A stretch of DNA of 64,000 nucleotides from Vogesella urethralis (GCF_007644045.2 NZ_VMDW02000068.1:1-64000), one strand, 5' to 3'. Positions 45,463 to 55,274 are shown, counted from the first letter of the stretch. Notes: generated by a model not told the origin, from the letters alone. Translations and numbers: made by a program.

Positions 45463-46581
45463 TTACTTCAGCTCGTTGACCATTTGCTGCAGCAGGGTCT
45501 GCAGGCCTTTGTCGGTAGCGGGCTGGTTGTCGGCGGTGCGCACTTCCACGCGTACCTGGCTGTCGCCCACACGGGTCAGCTGTACACGCAGGTTGCTGCT
45601 GACCGGGGTGGCCGGTTGCTCTTTGCCTTTCCAGAACGCTAGCTTGGACATGACGCTACTACTGTCTTTCTTGTCAGCGTTGGCTTTCTGGACTTCGTCC
45701 GTTGCCGGCTGCACAAAGTAAGCGCCCAGGGTACGGTCGCGGTCGGTAATGGCCAGGCCGTTGTGTTCCAGTGCCAGGCCGACACGGCGCCAAGCGCGGT
45801 CGAAACCGTCGTTCAGCACAATGGCACCATTGTCCAGACGAGCGCGTACCTCGGTGGCTGCTTGCGACTGAGCAACCGCTTTGCTGGCGTCAGCTTCATC
45901 GACGCCCAGACGGACCAAGAAGCGGCTCAGGAAGACGGCTTCCATTTCCGGATCGGTCGGGCGCGGCTGCCAGCGGGTATCTTCCTTGGCTTCGTTGATG
46001 TAAATCTCGTACATGCCCTGGTGGCTGAAGAACACATCGGTGCCGGTTTCGGTTTTCTCGATACGGATGCGGAAGCGGTCCCGTTCAGGTGTGGACATCA
46101 CGCTACCCAAACCGACGGTTTCCAGCAGGCCGCGTACCACGGTACTGCCCAGCTTGGCACGGTTTTCCGCCCAGTCGGTTTCCATGTAACCGATATCCGG
46201 GTTTTCGTTCTGGATAACAAAGCCATTGTCTTGCCAGAAGGCTTTCAGCAGCGGCCATACCTCGGCCGGGCTCTTGCCTGGTACGCTCAGCCAGCGTTGG
46301 GTGCCTGCGCGTTCTACCGTGGCACCTTTGGCAACCGTCGTGGTGTTGGTCGCAGCTGGTGCAGTGGCGCCTGGCGTGGTCTTGGTGCTGACCTGCGGAA
46401 TGGGGTAGCGGTCCTGCTGTGTGGGCGCCGACAGGTCCGGCGGTACTTCCAGCGAGGTCTTGGTTTTGGGCGTATCCGACTTGAACTCGTATTTGAGGTC
46501 GGAAGAGCTGCTGGCACAAGCGCTCAGCAGGCCTGCGCACAGCAGGCCGGAAATCAGGGTTTTGTTCATTGCGGGCTTCAT
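45463..46581 (-). CDS. bamC: outer membrane assembly lipoprotein BamC
   Basis: A 372-residue lipoprotein of the BAM complex, which folds beta-barrels into the outer membrane. The signal peptide with lipobox LLSAC (Cys near 22) is followed by the conserved unstructured DLSAPTQQDRYPIPQ segment and two helix-grip domains. It lies 3 bases after dapA, an arrangement shared with E. coli. An alternative start (MNKTL, 46569) would shorten the signal peptide by four residues. Confidence 0.93.
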   Translation of the reverse strand: MKPAMNKTLISGLLCAGLLSACASSSSDLKYEFKSDTPKTKTSLEVPPDLSAPTQQDRYPIPQVSTKTTPGATAPAATNTTTVAKGATVERAGTQRWLSVPGKSPAEVWPLLKAFWQDNGFVIQNENPDIGYMETDWAENRAKLGSTVVRGLLETVGLGSVMSTPERDRFRIRIEKTETGTDVFFSHQGMYEIYINEAKEDTRWQPRPTDPEMEAVFLSRFLVRLGVDEADASKAVAQSQAATEVRARLDNGAIVLNDGFDRAWRRVGLALEHNGLAITDRDRTLGAYFVQPATDEVQKANADKKDSSSVMSKLAFWKGKEQPATPVSSNLRVQLTRVGDSQVRVEVRTADNQPATDKGLQTLLQQMVNELK

Positions 46582-46584
46582 GGT

Positions 46585-47460
46585 TTACAGGACGTTGGCC
46601 TGTTTCATGGCGGCTTCCACCGTGGCGATGGCACCCTGGCTCAGCGGGGTCAGCGGCAGGCGCAGGCCGGCCGGCATCAGGCCCAGGCGGTGCAGCGCCC
46701 ATTTGGCTGGAATCGGGTTTGGCTCGCAGAACAGCTGCTTGTGCAGGCCTTGCAGCTGGTCGTTGATGGCGCGGGCGGCTGCGGTATCACCACCGCGCGC
46801 CGCTACACACAGCTGGCTCATCAGCTTGGGCGCCACGTTGGCGGTGACAGAAATCACGCCATGGCCGCCGCACAGCATGAAAGCCATGCCGGTGGCGTCG
46901 TCGCCGGAGTACAGTGCAAAGTCTGCCGGTGCGCGCAGCACCAGGTCGCAAGCGCGGCCGATATCGCCGGTGGCGTCTTTCAGGCCAACGATGTTGTCGA
47001 TCTGGGCCAGGCGCAGCGCGGTGTCGTTGCTCATGTCGGCGACGGTACGGCCCGGCACGTTGTACAGGATCACCGGAATATCCACCGCTTCGGCGATGGT
47101 ACGGAAGTGCTGGTAGATGCCTTCCTGGGTGGGCTTGTTGTAGTACGGCACCACGGACAGGGTTTGGCTGGCGCCGGCAGATTTGGCCAAGCGTGCCAGT
47201 TCGATGGCTTCGGCGGTGGAGTTGGCGCCGGTACCGGCTACCACGGTCACGCGGCCGGCGGCATGCTTGGCCACGGCCTCGACTACTTTGATGTGTTCTT
47301 CCACGCCCAGCGTGGCGGATTCGCCGGTTGTGCCCACGGCCACAATGCCGTCGGTACCGTTATCGATGTGGAAATCTACGAGACGTTTGAGCGATTCGAA
47401 ATCGACCTGGCCGTCCTCGAACATCGGGGTGACCAGAGCAACAAGGCTGCCGGTAAGCAT
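46585..47460 (-). CDS. dapA: 4-hydroxy-tetrahydrodipicolinate synthase DapA
   Basis: Joins pyruvate and aspartate semialdehyde in the lysine/diaminopimelate pathway. At 291 residues it is standard. The substrate loop GTTGESATL, the catalytic Tyr in ILYNVPGRT, and the Schiff-base Lys in VGLKDATGD are visible. It probably forms an operon with bamC. GTTGGCCGC lies in the upstream region at 47540-47548. Confidence 0.96.
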   Translation of the reverse strand: MLTGSLVALVTPMFEDGQVDFESLKRLVDFHIDNGTDGIVAVGTTGESATLGVEEHIKVVEAVAKHAAGRVTVVAGTGANSTAEAIELARLAKSAGASQTLSVVPYYNKPTQEGIYQHFRTIAEAVDIPVILYNVPGRTVADMSNDTALRLAQIDNIVGLKDATGDIGRACDLVLRAPADFALYSGDDATGMAFMLCGGHGVISVTANVAPKLMSQLCVAARGGDTAAARAINDQLQGLHKQLFCEPNPIPAKWALHRLGLMPAGLRLPLTPLSQGAIATVEAAMKQANVL

Positions 47461-47630
47461 AGCTTCTGCCTATATGAAGTGGATTGAATGGGATGACTGA
47501 TTGTAGCGGAATTCCGCTATTGCGGCGCAAGCAATGCACGTTGGCCGCAACACGCTGATTGCAAGGGATTTTGTGCTAAAATGCACGGTTTTCCGGTTCA
47601 CATTCAGAGACTGGCAGAGGAATTATCCGC

Positions 47631-49262
47631 GTGATTACGACAAGCAACATTACCATGCAGTTCGGCGCCAAGCCGCTTTTCGAGAAAGTTTCGGTCAAAT
47701 TCGGCGAAGGTAACCGCTATGGCCTGATCGGTGCCAACGGCTCCGGCAAATCCACTTTCATGAAGATCCTGGGCGGCGACCTGGAGCAGAGCAGCGGTGA
47801 AGTCGCCATCGAAAGCGGCCTGCGTCTGGGTAAACTGCGTCAGGACCAGTTTGCCTACGAAGACCAGCGCGTTATCGACGTGGTACTGCAAGGTCATATC
47901 GAAATGTGGGCAGCGATGAGCGAGCGTGATGCCATCTACGCCAACCCGGAAGCGACCGAAGACGACTACATGCATGCCGCCGAACTGGAGGCCAAGTTTG
48001 CCGAGTACGACGGCTACACCGCCGAAGCCCGCGCTGGCGAGCTGCTGATGGGTGTCGGCATTCCGGTCGAGCAGCATTTCGGCCCGATGAGCGAAGTGGC
48101 GCCTGGCTGGAAACTGCGCGTGCTGCTGGCCCAGGCACTGTTCTCCAACCCGGACATCCTGCTGCTGGACGAACCGACCAACAACCTGGACATCAACACC
48201 ATCCGTTGGCTGGAGCACGTGCTGAACGAGCGCAACTCCACCATGATCATCATTTCGCATGACCGACACTTCCTGAACTCGGTGTGCACCCACATGGCCG
48301 ACCTGGACTACAACACCATCCGCATCTACCCGGGTAACTACGACGATTACATGATCGCGTCCACCCAGGCCCGCGAGCGCCAGCTGGCGTCCAACAGCAA
48401 GGCCAAGGAACGTATCCAGGAACTGCAGGAATTCGTGGCCCGCTTCTCGGCCAACAAATCCAAGGCACGTCAGGCCACCAGCCGTCTGAAGCAAGTGGAC
48501 AAGCTGAAGGCAGACATGGTGGAAGTGAAGCCGTCCAGCCGCCAGAGCCCGTTCATCCGTTTCGAGATGGACGACAAGTTCAAGCTGCACCGTCAGGCAG
48601 TGGAAGTGGATGCACTGTGCAAGGCTTACGACAAGAAGGTACTGCTGAAAGACCTGAGCTTCATTCTGGAAGCCGGCGCACGCCTGGCCATCATCGGCCC
48701 GAACGGTGCCGGTAAGTCCACGCTGGTGAAACTGCTGGCCGGCGCTTTCGAGGCGTCGCTGGCCGAAGGCATTGCCGCCGATGCCGGCATGATCAAGTGG
48801 GCAGAAAAGGCTCAGATCGGCTACTTCGCGCAGGATCACGAAGCCGAGTTCGATTCCGACCGTACGCTGACCGAATGGATGCGCGAGTGGGGCCAGGAAG
48901 GCGACGACGAGCAAGTGATTCGCGGTACGCTGGGCCGTCTGCTGTTTGGCAGCAACGACGTGGACAAAGCCGTACGCGTACTGTCCGGTGGCGAGAAAGG
49001 CCGCATGCTGTACGGCAAGCTGCTGCTGCAGAAGCCGAACGTGATGATCATGGATGAACCGACTAACCACATGGACATGGAATCCATCGAAGCCCTAAAC
49101 ATGGCGCTGGAAAAGTACAAGGGCACCCTGATCTTTGTTTCGCATGACCGTCAGTTCGTCAGCTCGCTGGCCACCCATATCCTGGAACTGGATGGCAACG
49201 GCGGCTACGACTACTACACCGGCAACTACGAAGACTACCTGGCCAGCAAAGGTCTGGAGTAA
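47631..49262 (+). CDS. ABC-F family ATPase (YbiT-like)
   Basis: A 543-residue cytoplasmic protein with two ABC ATPase domains and no membrane part. Walker A motifs are GANGSGKST and GPNGAGKST, Walker B motifs end in [11 protein letters not shown] and [10 protein letters not shown], and the signature in the second domain is LSGGEKGR. The linker (about 245-310) is charged and helical, as in translation-factor ABC-F proteins that act in the ribosome E site. It resembles YbiT more than EttA. It starts with GTG. Confidence 0.93.
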   Translation: MITTSNITMQFGAKPLFEKVSVKFGEGNRYGLIGANGSGKSTFMKILGGDLEQSSGEVAIESGLRLGKLRQDQFAYEDQRVIDVVLQGHIEMWAAMSERDAIYANPEATEDDYMHAAELEAKFAEYDGYTAEARAGELLMGVGIPVEQHFGPMSEVAPGWKLRVLLAQALFSNPDILLLDEPTNNLDINTIRWLEHVLNERNSTMIIISHDRHFLNSVCTHMADLDYNTIRIYPGNYDDYMIASTQARERQLASNSKAKERIQELQEFVARFSANKSKARQATSRLKQVDKLKADMVEVKPSSRQSPFIRFEMDDKFKLHRQAVEVDALCKAYDKKVLLKDLSFILEAGARLAIIGPNGAGKSTLVKLLAGAFEASLAEGIAADAGMIKWAEKAQIGYFAQDHEAEFDSDRTLTEWMREWGQEGDDEQVIRGTLGRLLFGSNDVDKAVRVLSGGEKGRMLYGKLLLQKPNVMIMDEPTNHMDMESIEALNMALEKYKGTLIFVSHDRQFVSSLATHILELDGNGGYDYYTGNYEDYLASKGLE

Positions 49263-49300
49263 TCATATTGCATCATCTGCACGGCATGTGCAGGGGCAGC

Positions 49301-49329
49301 AAAAAGGCAGCGTCAGCTGCCTTTTTTTT
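49301..49329 (+). terminator. terminator of the ABC-F gene
   Basis: The AAAAAGGCAGC (49301-49311), GTCA loop and complement (49316-49326) form a long stem, followed by eight T in total. Confidence 0.94.
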
Positions 49330-49389
49330 GCGCTGCGATAAAGGCGCCACAGCTGGCTTGCCGTTTACGGAACTTGGTAGAGCGTTTGC

Positions 49390-49419
49390 TTTACCGTCCG
49401 CGTAGCCATGCGCTATATT
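49390..49419 (+). promoter_or_regulatory. sigma-70 type promoter upstream of the fabG-like gene
   Basis: TTTACC (49390-49395) and TATATT (49414-49419) are 18 bases apart. A leader of about 150 bases follows before the ATG. It contains GGAAGGTCG and GGAGGAAG stretches and paired GGTCGA/TCGAC elements near 49517-49543. Nothing else is seen in the spacer from 49330 to 49580. Confidence 0.65.
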
Positions 49420-49580
49420 GCAGCGCAAGATGGTTGTGCGCTGCAAAACCGGCAGCGACGCGCCACACATAACATGAGAAGACAGACAATAAAAACAGGG
49501 ACTCGGCCCAAGGAAGGTCGATGGTGGAGGAAGTCCGGTCGACAATCGGGTCGCCTGCAACTGAATGCAAAGGAAGAATT

Positions 49581-50321
49581 ATGCGCTTGAAAGGGAAAGT
49601 CTCCATCATTACCGGCGGTGCCAGCGGCATCGGTAAGGCCACTGCCGAGAAATTCATCAAGGAAGGCGCCATCGTTGCCGTGTGCGACATCAATCTGGAC
49701 GCCGTCAACGCCGTGGTGGAAGAGCTGAAAGCTGCCGGCGGCGAAGCAGTAGGCTACAAGGTTGACGTGACCGACAAGGCCCAGATCGCCGACATGGTTG
49801 GCGCGCTGAAAACCCAGTTCGGTCGCATTGACGTGCTGGTTAACAACGCCGGTATCGTGATGGATGCCCAGCTGATCAAGATGACCGAAGACCAGTTCGA
49901 CAAGGTGATCGACATCAACCTGAAGGGCGTTTACAACTGCACCAAAGCAGTAGTGGACACCATGATCGAGCAAGGCGCCGGCGTGATCCTGAACGCGTCG
50001 TCGGTAGTGGGTGTGTACGGCAACTTTGGCCAGACTAACTACGCTGCGTCCAAGTTCGGCGTGATCGGCTTTGTGAAAACCTGGGCCAAGGAACTGGGCA
50101 AGAAGGGCATTCGTGCCAACGCGGTATGTCCGGGCTTTGTGGCTACCCCGATCCTGAAATCCATGCCGGAAAAAGTGATCCAGGCCATGGAAGACAAGGT
50201 ACCGATGAAGCGCATGGCGCAGCCGGAAGAGATCGCCAACGTGTACGCTTGGCTGGCCTCCGACGAAGCCAGCTACATTAACGGTGCTGCCATCGAAGTG
50301 ACGGGTGGTCTGACGCTGTAA
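49581..50321 (+). CDS. 3-oxoacyl-ACP/acetoacetyl-CoA reductase family SDR
   Basis: A 246-residue classical SDR with GGASGIGKA (cofactor), NNAGI, the catalytic Ser in NASSVVG, the Tyr-x3-Lys YAASK, and a PGFVATP loop. It is FabG-like, but it stands alone rather than in a fatty acid gene cluster, so it may reduce another beta-keto substrate. AAAGGAAG precedes the ATG at 49581. The stop overlaps the recurrent word (TAAGGTTGGCCGC). Confidence 0.9.
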   Translation: MRLKGKVSIITGGASGIGKATAEKFIKEGAIVAVCDINLDAVNAVVEELKAAGGEAVGYKVDVTDKAQIADMVGALKTQFGRIDVLVNNAGIVMDAQLIKMTEDQFDKVIDINLKGVYNCTKAVVDTMIEQGAGVILNASSVVGVYGNFGQTNYAASKFGVIGFVKTWAKELGKKGIRANAVCPGFVATPILKSMPEKVIQAMEDKVPMKRMAQPEEIANVYAWLASDEASYINGAAIEVTGGLTL

Positions 50322-50331
50322 GGTTGGCCGC
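50321..50331 (+). repeat. AGGTTGGCCGC word overlapping the stop of the fabG-like gene
   Basis: The last base of the TAA stop codon is the first base of AGGTTGGCCGC. A terminator hairpin follows 13 bases later, the same order (stop, word, hairpin) as after hemN. Confidence 0.78.
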
Positions 50332-50343
50332 AAGGCTAGCTGC

Positions 50344-50372
50344 AAAAAAACCCGCCTGGTGGCGGGTTTTTT
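50344..50372 (+). terminator. terminator after the fabG-like gene
   Basis: The CCCGCC-TGGT-GGCGGG stem (50351-50366) is flanked by seven A and six T. It is symmetrical and can also serve the convergent cysB. Confidence 0.94.
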
Positions 50373-50413
50373 CATGGGCGCTTGCCGGTAAGGCGCGCCC
50401 GACACGGCGTGCT

Positions 50414-51352
50414 TTATTCCTCGTCGTCGCCGTGATGCAGTGCGCTGTCGACTTCCTTGCGGTGCAGGTGCGGCGCAAACAGTTCGATGAAGGTGTAAGC
50501 GTAGCCGCGCAGGTAAGCATCCTTGCGGATGCCGATCTTGGTGGTGGACGGCTCGAACAGGTGGCTGGCGTCCAGCGCTTGCAAGCCGATATCACGCTCC
50601 GGCTCAAACGCCATGCTGGCGATGATGCCGACGCCCAGGCCCAGCTTGACGTAGGTCTTGATGACGTCGGTATCGATGGCGGTCAGCACCACGTTCGGCG
50701 CTTTTCCCGCGTCGGTGAAGGCCTGGTTGATGCGCGAGCGCCCGGCAAAGGCAAAATCGTAAGTAATGATCGGGTAGCTGGCGATGTCTTCGAGTGTCAG
50801 CGGGCGGCCCAGCGCCAGCAGCGGGTGGCCGGCAGGCGCCACGATGCTGCGGTTCCACTCGTAGCAGGGCAGCATTGCCAGTTCCTTGTACAGCGCAATG
50901 CCTTCGGTGGCGATGGCCAGGTCGGCTTCGCCCGATACCACCATGTCGCAGATCTGGGTCGGGCTGCCCTGCTTGATCGACAGGCGTACCTTGGGATAGC
51001 GGCGCACGAATTCGGCGATCACGGATGGCAGCGCGTAGCGGGCCTGGGTGTGCGTGGTGGCGATGGTCAGCGCGCCTTCGGCTTCCTTGGAAAACTCGTC
51101 GCCGACGCGCTTCAGGTTTTGTGCTTCGCGCAGGATGCGTTCCGAGATGCGCAGCACCTCTTTGCCCGGCTCGGATACGGCGACCACGCGTTTGCCGTTG
51201 CGGATGAATACCTGGATGCCCAGCTCGTCCTCCAGCAGACGGATCTGCTTGGAAATGCCGGGTTGGGAGGTGTGCAGTTTTTCGGCGGCTTCCGACACGT
51301 TCAGCCCCTGCTTGGCCACTTCCACCAGATAGCGTAATTGCTGCAATTTCAT
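50414..51352 (-). CDS. cysB: LysR-type regulator CysB
   Basis: A 312-residue regulator of cysteine and sulfur assimilation genes. The helix-turn-helix is NVSEAAEKLHTSQPGISKQIRLLEDELG, and the inducer domain has the TTHTQARYALP and IKQGSP blocks that bind sulfate or N-acetylserine. The N-terminus MKLQQLRYLVEV is that of CysB itself. It diverges from cysH with a 111-base AT-rich gap (51353-51463), a likely CysB target. Confidence 0.95.
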   Translation of the reverse strand: MKLQQLRYLVEVAKQGLNVSEAAEKLHTSQPGISKQIRLLEDELGIQVFIRNGKRVVAVSEPGKEVLRISERILREAQNLKRVGDEFSKEAEGALTIATTHTQARYALPSVIAEFVRRYPKVRLSIKQGSPTQICDMVVSGEADLAIATEGIALYKELAMLPCYEWNRSIVAPAGHPLLALGRPLTLEDIASYPIITYDFAFAGRSRINQAFTDAGKAPNVVLTAIDTDVIKTYVKLGLGVGIIASMAFEPERDIGLQALDASHLFEPSTTKIGIRKDAYLRGYAYTFIELFAPHLHRKEVDSALHHGDDEE

Positions 51353-51463
51353 CGCGCGTCCCTTTAAAACCGAAAGTAATTAAATACTAACACAATATTC
51401 TTTTCCGATTTAAAGCCTTTGGCTACCATGGCACACTCTGTCCGTATGCCCAGGAGGCACCCG

Positions 51464-52168
51464 ATGAGCCTTGCCGACAAGCTTGCCCAGACCGAAGCCC
51501 TGCTGCAGGAAATTGCCCGCACGCACGGCAGCGTGGCCCTGGCTAACAGCTTTGGCGCCGAAGATATGGTGCTGACCCACCTGATTGCCAAACTGTCCCT
51601 GCCCATCCGTATCTTCAGCCTCGATACCGGCCGTCTGCCGGTGGAAACCTACGAGCTGATGCAGAAGGTGGGTGAAGCCTACCCGGCCTACCCGATCCGC
51701 GTTTACTACCCGGACGCCAGCGCGCTGGAAGCTTACGTCAACGCCAACGGTATCAACGCCTTCTACAACAGTGTCGAGCTGCGCAAGTCCTGTTGTCACA
51801 TCCGCAAGATCGAGCCGCTCAAGCGGGCACTGTCCGGTCTGGATGCCTGGATTACCGGCTTGCGCCGTCAGCAGTCGCCGACACGGCAAGACCTGGGTGA
51901 CCGCGAGCACGACGCAGACAACGGCCTGATGAAATACAACCCGCTGATCGAGTGGACCGAAAAAGACATCTGGGCCTTCATTCGCGAGCACAACGTGCCG
52001 TACAACGCCCTGCACGACAAGCACGTGCCGTCCATCGGCTGTGCTCCCTGTACCCGCCCCATCGCCATCGGTGAAGACGTTCGCGCCGGCCGCTGGTGGT
52101 GGGAAAACCCCGAATCCAAAGAGTGTGGTTTGCACGTAAAAGCCAGCCCGCTCAAGCGCCCGGCCTGA
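51464..52168 (+). CDS. cysH: assimilatory adenylyl-sulfate (APS) reductase
   Basis: A 234-residue thioredoxin-dependent reductase that makes sulfite. Two Cys pairs, KSCCHIRK and SIGCAPCTRP, are the [4Fe-4S] ligands that mark the APS-using bacterial enzyme rather than the cluster-free PAPS reductase. The catalytic Cys is in ESKECGLH near the C-terminus. So this strain probably reduces APS directly without needing APS kinase. CAGGAGG precedes the ATG. It is the first gene of the operon with cysI and DUF934. Confidence 0.95.
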   Translation: MSLADKLAQTEALLQEIARTHGSVALANSFGAEDMVLTHLIAKLSLPIRIFSLDTGRLPVETYELMQKVGEAYPAYPIRVYYPDASALEAYVNANGINAFYNSVELRKSCCHIRKIEPLKRALSGLDAWITGLRRQQSPTRQDLGDREHDADNGLMKYNPLIEWTEKDIWAFIREHNVPYNALHDKHVPSIGCAPCTRPIAIGEDVRAGRWWWENPESKECGLHVKASPLKRPA

Positions 52169-52177
52169 CAGGCATAC

Positions 52178-52200
52178 GTTGGCCGCGGTATGCGGCCAAC
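52178..52200. repeat. inverted pair of GTTGGCCGC between cysH and cysI
   Basis: GTTGGCCGC (52178-52186) and GCGGCCAAC (52192-52200) are separated by 5 bases, giving a 9-bp hairpin inside the cysH-cysI gap. No T run follows, so it should not fully stop transcription. It may set the ratio of the two products or simply be an uptake-type element. Confidence 0.8.
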
Positions 52201-52220
52201 CCCCACCGAGAGAGCTTTGC

Positions 52221-53876
52221 ATGTACAAGTACGATGAAGTCGATTTCCGCCTGGTGCGCGAGCGGGTAGAGCAGTTCCGCAGCCAGACCCAGCGTTATCT
52301 GGCCGGCGAGTTGTCGGAAGAAGAATTCCGCCCGCTACGCCTGATGAACGGCCTGTATATCCAGCGTCACGCGCCCATGTTGCGCGTCGCCATTCCCTAC
52401 GGCCACCTGTCCAGCAGCCAGATGCGCAAGCTGGCCCACATTGCCCGCACGTACGACCGTGGCTACGGCCACTTCACCACGCGCCAGAATATCCAGTTCA
52501 ACTGGCCGGAACTGGGCCGCGTGCCGGACATCCTGGCCGAGCTGGCCGACGTGGAAATGCATGCCATCCAGACCTCTGGTAATTGTGTGCGCAATACCAC
52601 CACCGACGCCTTTGCCGGTGTGGCTGCCGACGAGCTGATCGATGGCCGCGCCTACTGCGAGATCATCCGCCAGTGGAGCACGCTGCACCCTGAGTTCGCC
52701 TACCTGCCGCGCAAGTTCAAGATCGCCGTGTCCGGTAGCGCCGACGACCGTGCCGCCACCCAGGTGCACGACATCGGCCTGCACGTAGTACGCAACGACG
52801 CCGGTGAAGTCGGCTTCCGCGTGTTGGTGGGTGGTGGCCTCGGCCGTACCCCGATTGTCGGCAAAGTGGTGCGCGAGTTCCTGCCGCCGCAGCATCTGCT
52901 CACCTACCTGGACGCCGTGCTGCGCGTGTACAACCGCTACGGCCGTCGTGACAACAAGTACAAGGCCCGCATCAAGATCCTGGTACAAGCGATGACCGTG
53001 GAAGGCTTTGCTGCCAAGGTGGAAGACGAGTGGCTGCATCTGAAAGACGGCCCGTCCACGCTGACAGACGCCGATGTGGCTTACTATGCCAGCTTCTTTA
53101 CCGACCCGGCCTATGAAACACTGGCGGCCAACCCTGCCGAGTTCACCGACAAACTGGCCGAACCCGCCTTTGCCCGCTGGGTAGAGCGCAATACCCGCGC
53201 TCACAAACGTGCTGGTTACCGCTCGGTGGTGCTGTCGCTGAAGAAAACCGGCGTGCCGCCGGGCGATATCACCGCCGACCAGATGGACGTGGTGGCCGAC
53301 ATGGCCGACCGCTTCGGTTTTGGCGAGATCCGTTCTGCGCACGAGCAGAACCTGATTCTGCCGGACGTCAAGGAAAGCGACCTGTACACCGTGTGGCAAC
53401 TGGCGAGCGAGCACGGCTTTGCCACGCCGAACATCGGCCTGCTGACCGACATCATCTGCTGTCCCGGCGGTGACTTCTGTGACCTGGCCAACGCACGCTC
53501 CATCCCGGTGGCCGAGGCCATCCAACGCAAATTTGACGACCTTGATTACCTGTTCGATCTGGGCGACATCGACTGCAATTTTTCCGGCTGCATGAATGCC
53601 TGTGGTCACCATCACATCGGCAATATCGGCATTCTGGGCGTCGATAAGAACGGCCAGGAGTGGTACCAGATCACCCTGGGCGGTAGCCAGGGCAACTACA
53701 CTGCCATCGGCAAGGTGATCGGCCCGTCGTTCGCGCAGGCGGATGTGCCCGCTGCGTTTGAAAAGATCATGACCCTGTACGTCGAGCAGCGCCAAGAAGG
53801 AGAGCGCTTCATCGAAACCGTACGCCGTATCGGCATCGAGCCGTTCAAGGAGCGCGTGTATGCAAAATCTCATTAA
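52221..53876 (+). CDS. cysI: sulfite reductase haemoprotein beta-subunit (ferredoxin/NADPH type)
   Basis: A 551-residue sirohaem enzyme reducing sulfite to sulfide. Two ferredoxin-like half domains (about 40-110, 330-400) and two sirohaem/[4Fe-4S] domains are present. The cluster Cys are in IICCPGGDFCDLA and the NFSGCMNACGHHH motif; HFTTRQNIQF and TSGNCVRN are substrate- and sirohaem-contact blocks. Its 3' end overlaps the DUF934 gene by 17 bases, typical for betaproteobacteria. No cysJ flavoprotein lies here. Confidence 0.93.
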   Translation: MYKYDEVDFRLVRERVEQFRSQTQRYLAGELSEEEFRPLRLMNGLYIQRHAPMLRVAIPYGHLSSSQMRKLAHIARTYDRGYGHFTTRQNIQFNWPELGRVPDILAELADVEMHAIQTSGNCVRNTTTDAFAGVAADELIDGRAYCEIIRQWSTLHPEFAYLPRKFKIAVSGSADDRAATQVHDIGLHVVRNDAGEVGFRVLVGGGLGRTPIVGKVVREFLPPQHLLTYLDAVLRVYNRYGRRDNKYKARIKILVQAMTVEGFAAKVEDEWLHLKDGPSTLTDADVAYYASFFTDPAYETLAANPAEFTDKLAEPAFARWVERNTRAHKRAGYRSVVLSLKKTGVPPGDITADQMDVVADMADRFGFGEIRSAHEQNLILPDVKESDLYTVWQLASEHGFATPNIGLLTDIICCPGGDFCDLANARSIPVAEAIQRKFDDLDYLFDLGDIDCNFSGCMNACGHHHIGNIGILGVDKNGQEWYQITLGGSQGNYTAIGKVIGPSFAQADVPAAFEKIMTLYVEQRQEGERFIETVRRIGIEPFKERVYAKSH

Positions 53877-54360
53877 AAATCGCGCCGTCGTCAGCGACGA
53901 TAACTGGCGCCTGGTGCGCGATGCAGAGGAAGCATTTTCTGCTCAGGAAGATGTCATTTTGCCGCTGGCGGTCTATCTTGAAAGCAACCCATCGGCGCGC
54001 AGCGGCCGCACTGCGGTGTGGCTGGCACCGGATCAGGACCCCGCTGCACTGGGCGACAAGTTGTCAACGCTGACGCTGATCGCTGTAGAGTTTCCGGGTT
54101 TTGCAGATGGCCGCGGCTACAGCATCGCCCGCCTGTTACGCGAGCGGCTGGGCTTTGAAGGCGAGCTGCGGGCCGTTGGCGATGTGCTGCGCGATCAGCT
54201 GTCGTACATGGCACAAGTCGGTTTTGATGCCTTTGCCGTACGTGCCGATCGTGATGCGGCGCAGGCGCTGGCCGGCCTGGATGACTTCAGCGAGCAGTAT
54301 CAGGCCACCGTGTTGCAACCTGTTCCTTTATTGAAACGACGTGTTGCATCTGTTGTTTGA
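53860..54360 (+). CDS. DUF934 family protein
   Basis: A 166-residue DUF934 protein with LPLAVYLE, VEFPGFADGRGYSIARLLRERLGF, ELRAVGDVLRDQLSYMAQVGFDAF. Genes of this family follow cysI in many betaproteobacteria and are thought to support sulfite reduction, but the role is not proven. The start lies inside the end of cysI, so the two are translationally coupled. Confidence 0.9.
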   Translation: MQNLIKNRAVVSDDNWRLVRDAEEAFSAQEDVILPLAVYLESNPSARSGRTAVWLAPDQDPAALGDKLSTLTLIAVEFPGFADGRGYSIARLLRERLGFEGELRAVGDVLRDQLSYMAQVGFDAFAVRADRDAAQALAGLDDFSEQYQATVLQPVPLLKRRVASVV

Positions 54361-54439
54361 TCGCAACTTTGCCTTATAGGTTTCGATAAAATATGGCTGA
54401 AAGGTGTTGTGTTTTTGTGTGAACTTTGCGCGCTTGGCG

Positions 54440-54469
54440 TTGACATACGGCAAGCGGCTTACCTATAGT
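54440..54469 (+). promoter_or_regulatory. strong promoter of the ompA-like gene
   Basis: TTGACA (54440-54445) is a perfect -35 box, and TATAGT (54464-54469) is 18 bases downstream. A leader of about 120 bases follows, with AGAGGAAG before the ATG. The rest of the 234-base spacer holds no gene. Confidence 0.85.
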
Positions 54470-54594
54470 CACGGAAAATGATCTACCGATTGTTGCCATA
54501 ATTTTCGTCATACGTTCTGTAGTGCTGCGTTAAGCGGGCTGTCACAGTCTGTTTAAATCATGGCTGAACGCGTTTCAACAAAGAGGAAGTAAGA

Positions 54595-55257
54595 ATGAAA
54601 AAATCGATCAAGCTGAGCGCTCTGCTGGCTACCCTGATGCTGACCAGCACCGCTTTTGCCGCTAACCAGGGCTACACCCAGGCTGACGGCTCCCCGGTTG
54701 TGAAAAACGCCTACGGCGAATGCTGGAAACTGCCGACCACTTACGACAAGGCTCGTGATGGCCTGGTCGAGTGTGGTGACCGTGAACCGGCCAAGCCGGT
54801 AGTTGTTGCACCGGCGCCGAAACCGGCTCCGGTAGTGGTAGCACCGAAAGTGCAAACCGTTATCAAGACCGTTAGCCTGTCCGCTGAAGGCCTGTTCGGT
54901 TTCAATAGCGCCCAGATCGTTGCTGGCAACCAGCAACTGGAAGCACTGGTTTCCAGCCTGAAAGCCGATAAACTGCTGAAGTCGGTTTCTGTTGAAGGCC
55001 ATACCGACTACCTGGGTTCCGAGAAGTACAACCAGGCCCTGTCCGAAAAACGTGCTAACGCCGTTAAAGACTACTTCGTTGCTGCCGGCATTCCGGCCGA
55101 CAAAGTGACTGCTGTTGGCAAAGGCGAATCCGAAGCCAAACTGACCGCAGAATGCACCGCCAAGAAATTCAAGAAGCGTGCTGACCTGATCGCTTGCCTG
55201 GCTGGCGACCGTCGCTTCGACGTGAACGTGGAAACCGCCAAGGAAGTTCAGCAGTAA
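54595..55257 (+). CDS. OmpA-family outer membrane protein (RmpM-like)
   Basis: A 220-residue protein: signal peptide to about residue 22 (STAFA), a short N-terminal region with a Cys pair in GECWKLP and LVECGD, a Pro/Val/Ala-rich hinge (about 67-85), and a C-terminal OmpA peptidoglycan-binding domain with VEGHTDYLGSEKYNQALSEKRA. There is no N-terminal beta-barrel, so it resembles neisserial class 4 protein RmpM, which links porins to peptidoglycan. Two more Cys occur near the end. A strong promoter and terminator suggest high expression. Confidence 0.92.
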   Translation: MKKSIKLSALLATLMLTSTAFAANQGYTQADGSPVVKNAYGECWKLPTTYDKARDGLVECGDREPAKPVVVAPAPKPAPVVVAPKVQTVIKTVSLSAEGLFGFNSAQIVAGNQQLEALVSSLKADKLLKSVSVEGHTDYLGSEKYNQALSEKRANAVKDYFVAAGIPADKVTAVGKGESEAKLTAECTAKKFKKRADLIACLAGDRRFDVNVETAKEVQQ

Positions 55258-55274
55258 TCTGCTGCATCTTCTGC

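Noticed and set aside
45763-47487. Plus-strand open frame of 574 codons opposite bamC and dapA
   Set aside because: It overlaps two clearly conserved genes and has no homology features; an artefact of high GC.
48481-48490. One exact match to the neisserial DNA uptake 10-mer GCCGTCTGAA
   Set aside because: It is the only copy I see in 64 kb and is read as Ser-Arg-Leu-Lys codons inside the ABC-F gene, so it fits chance. It supports placing the organism outside Neisseriaceae.
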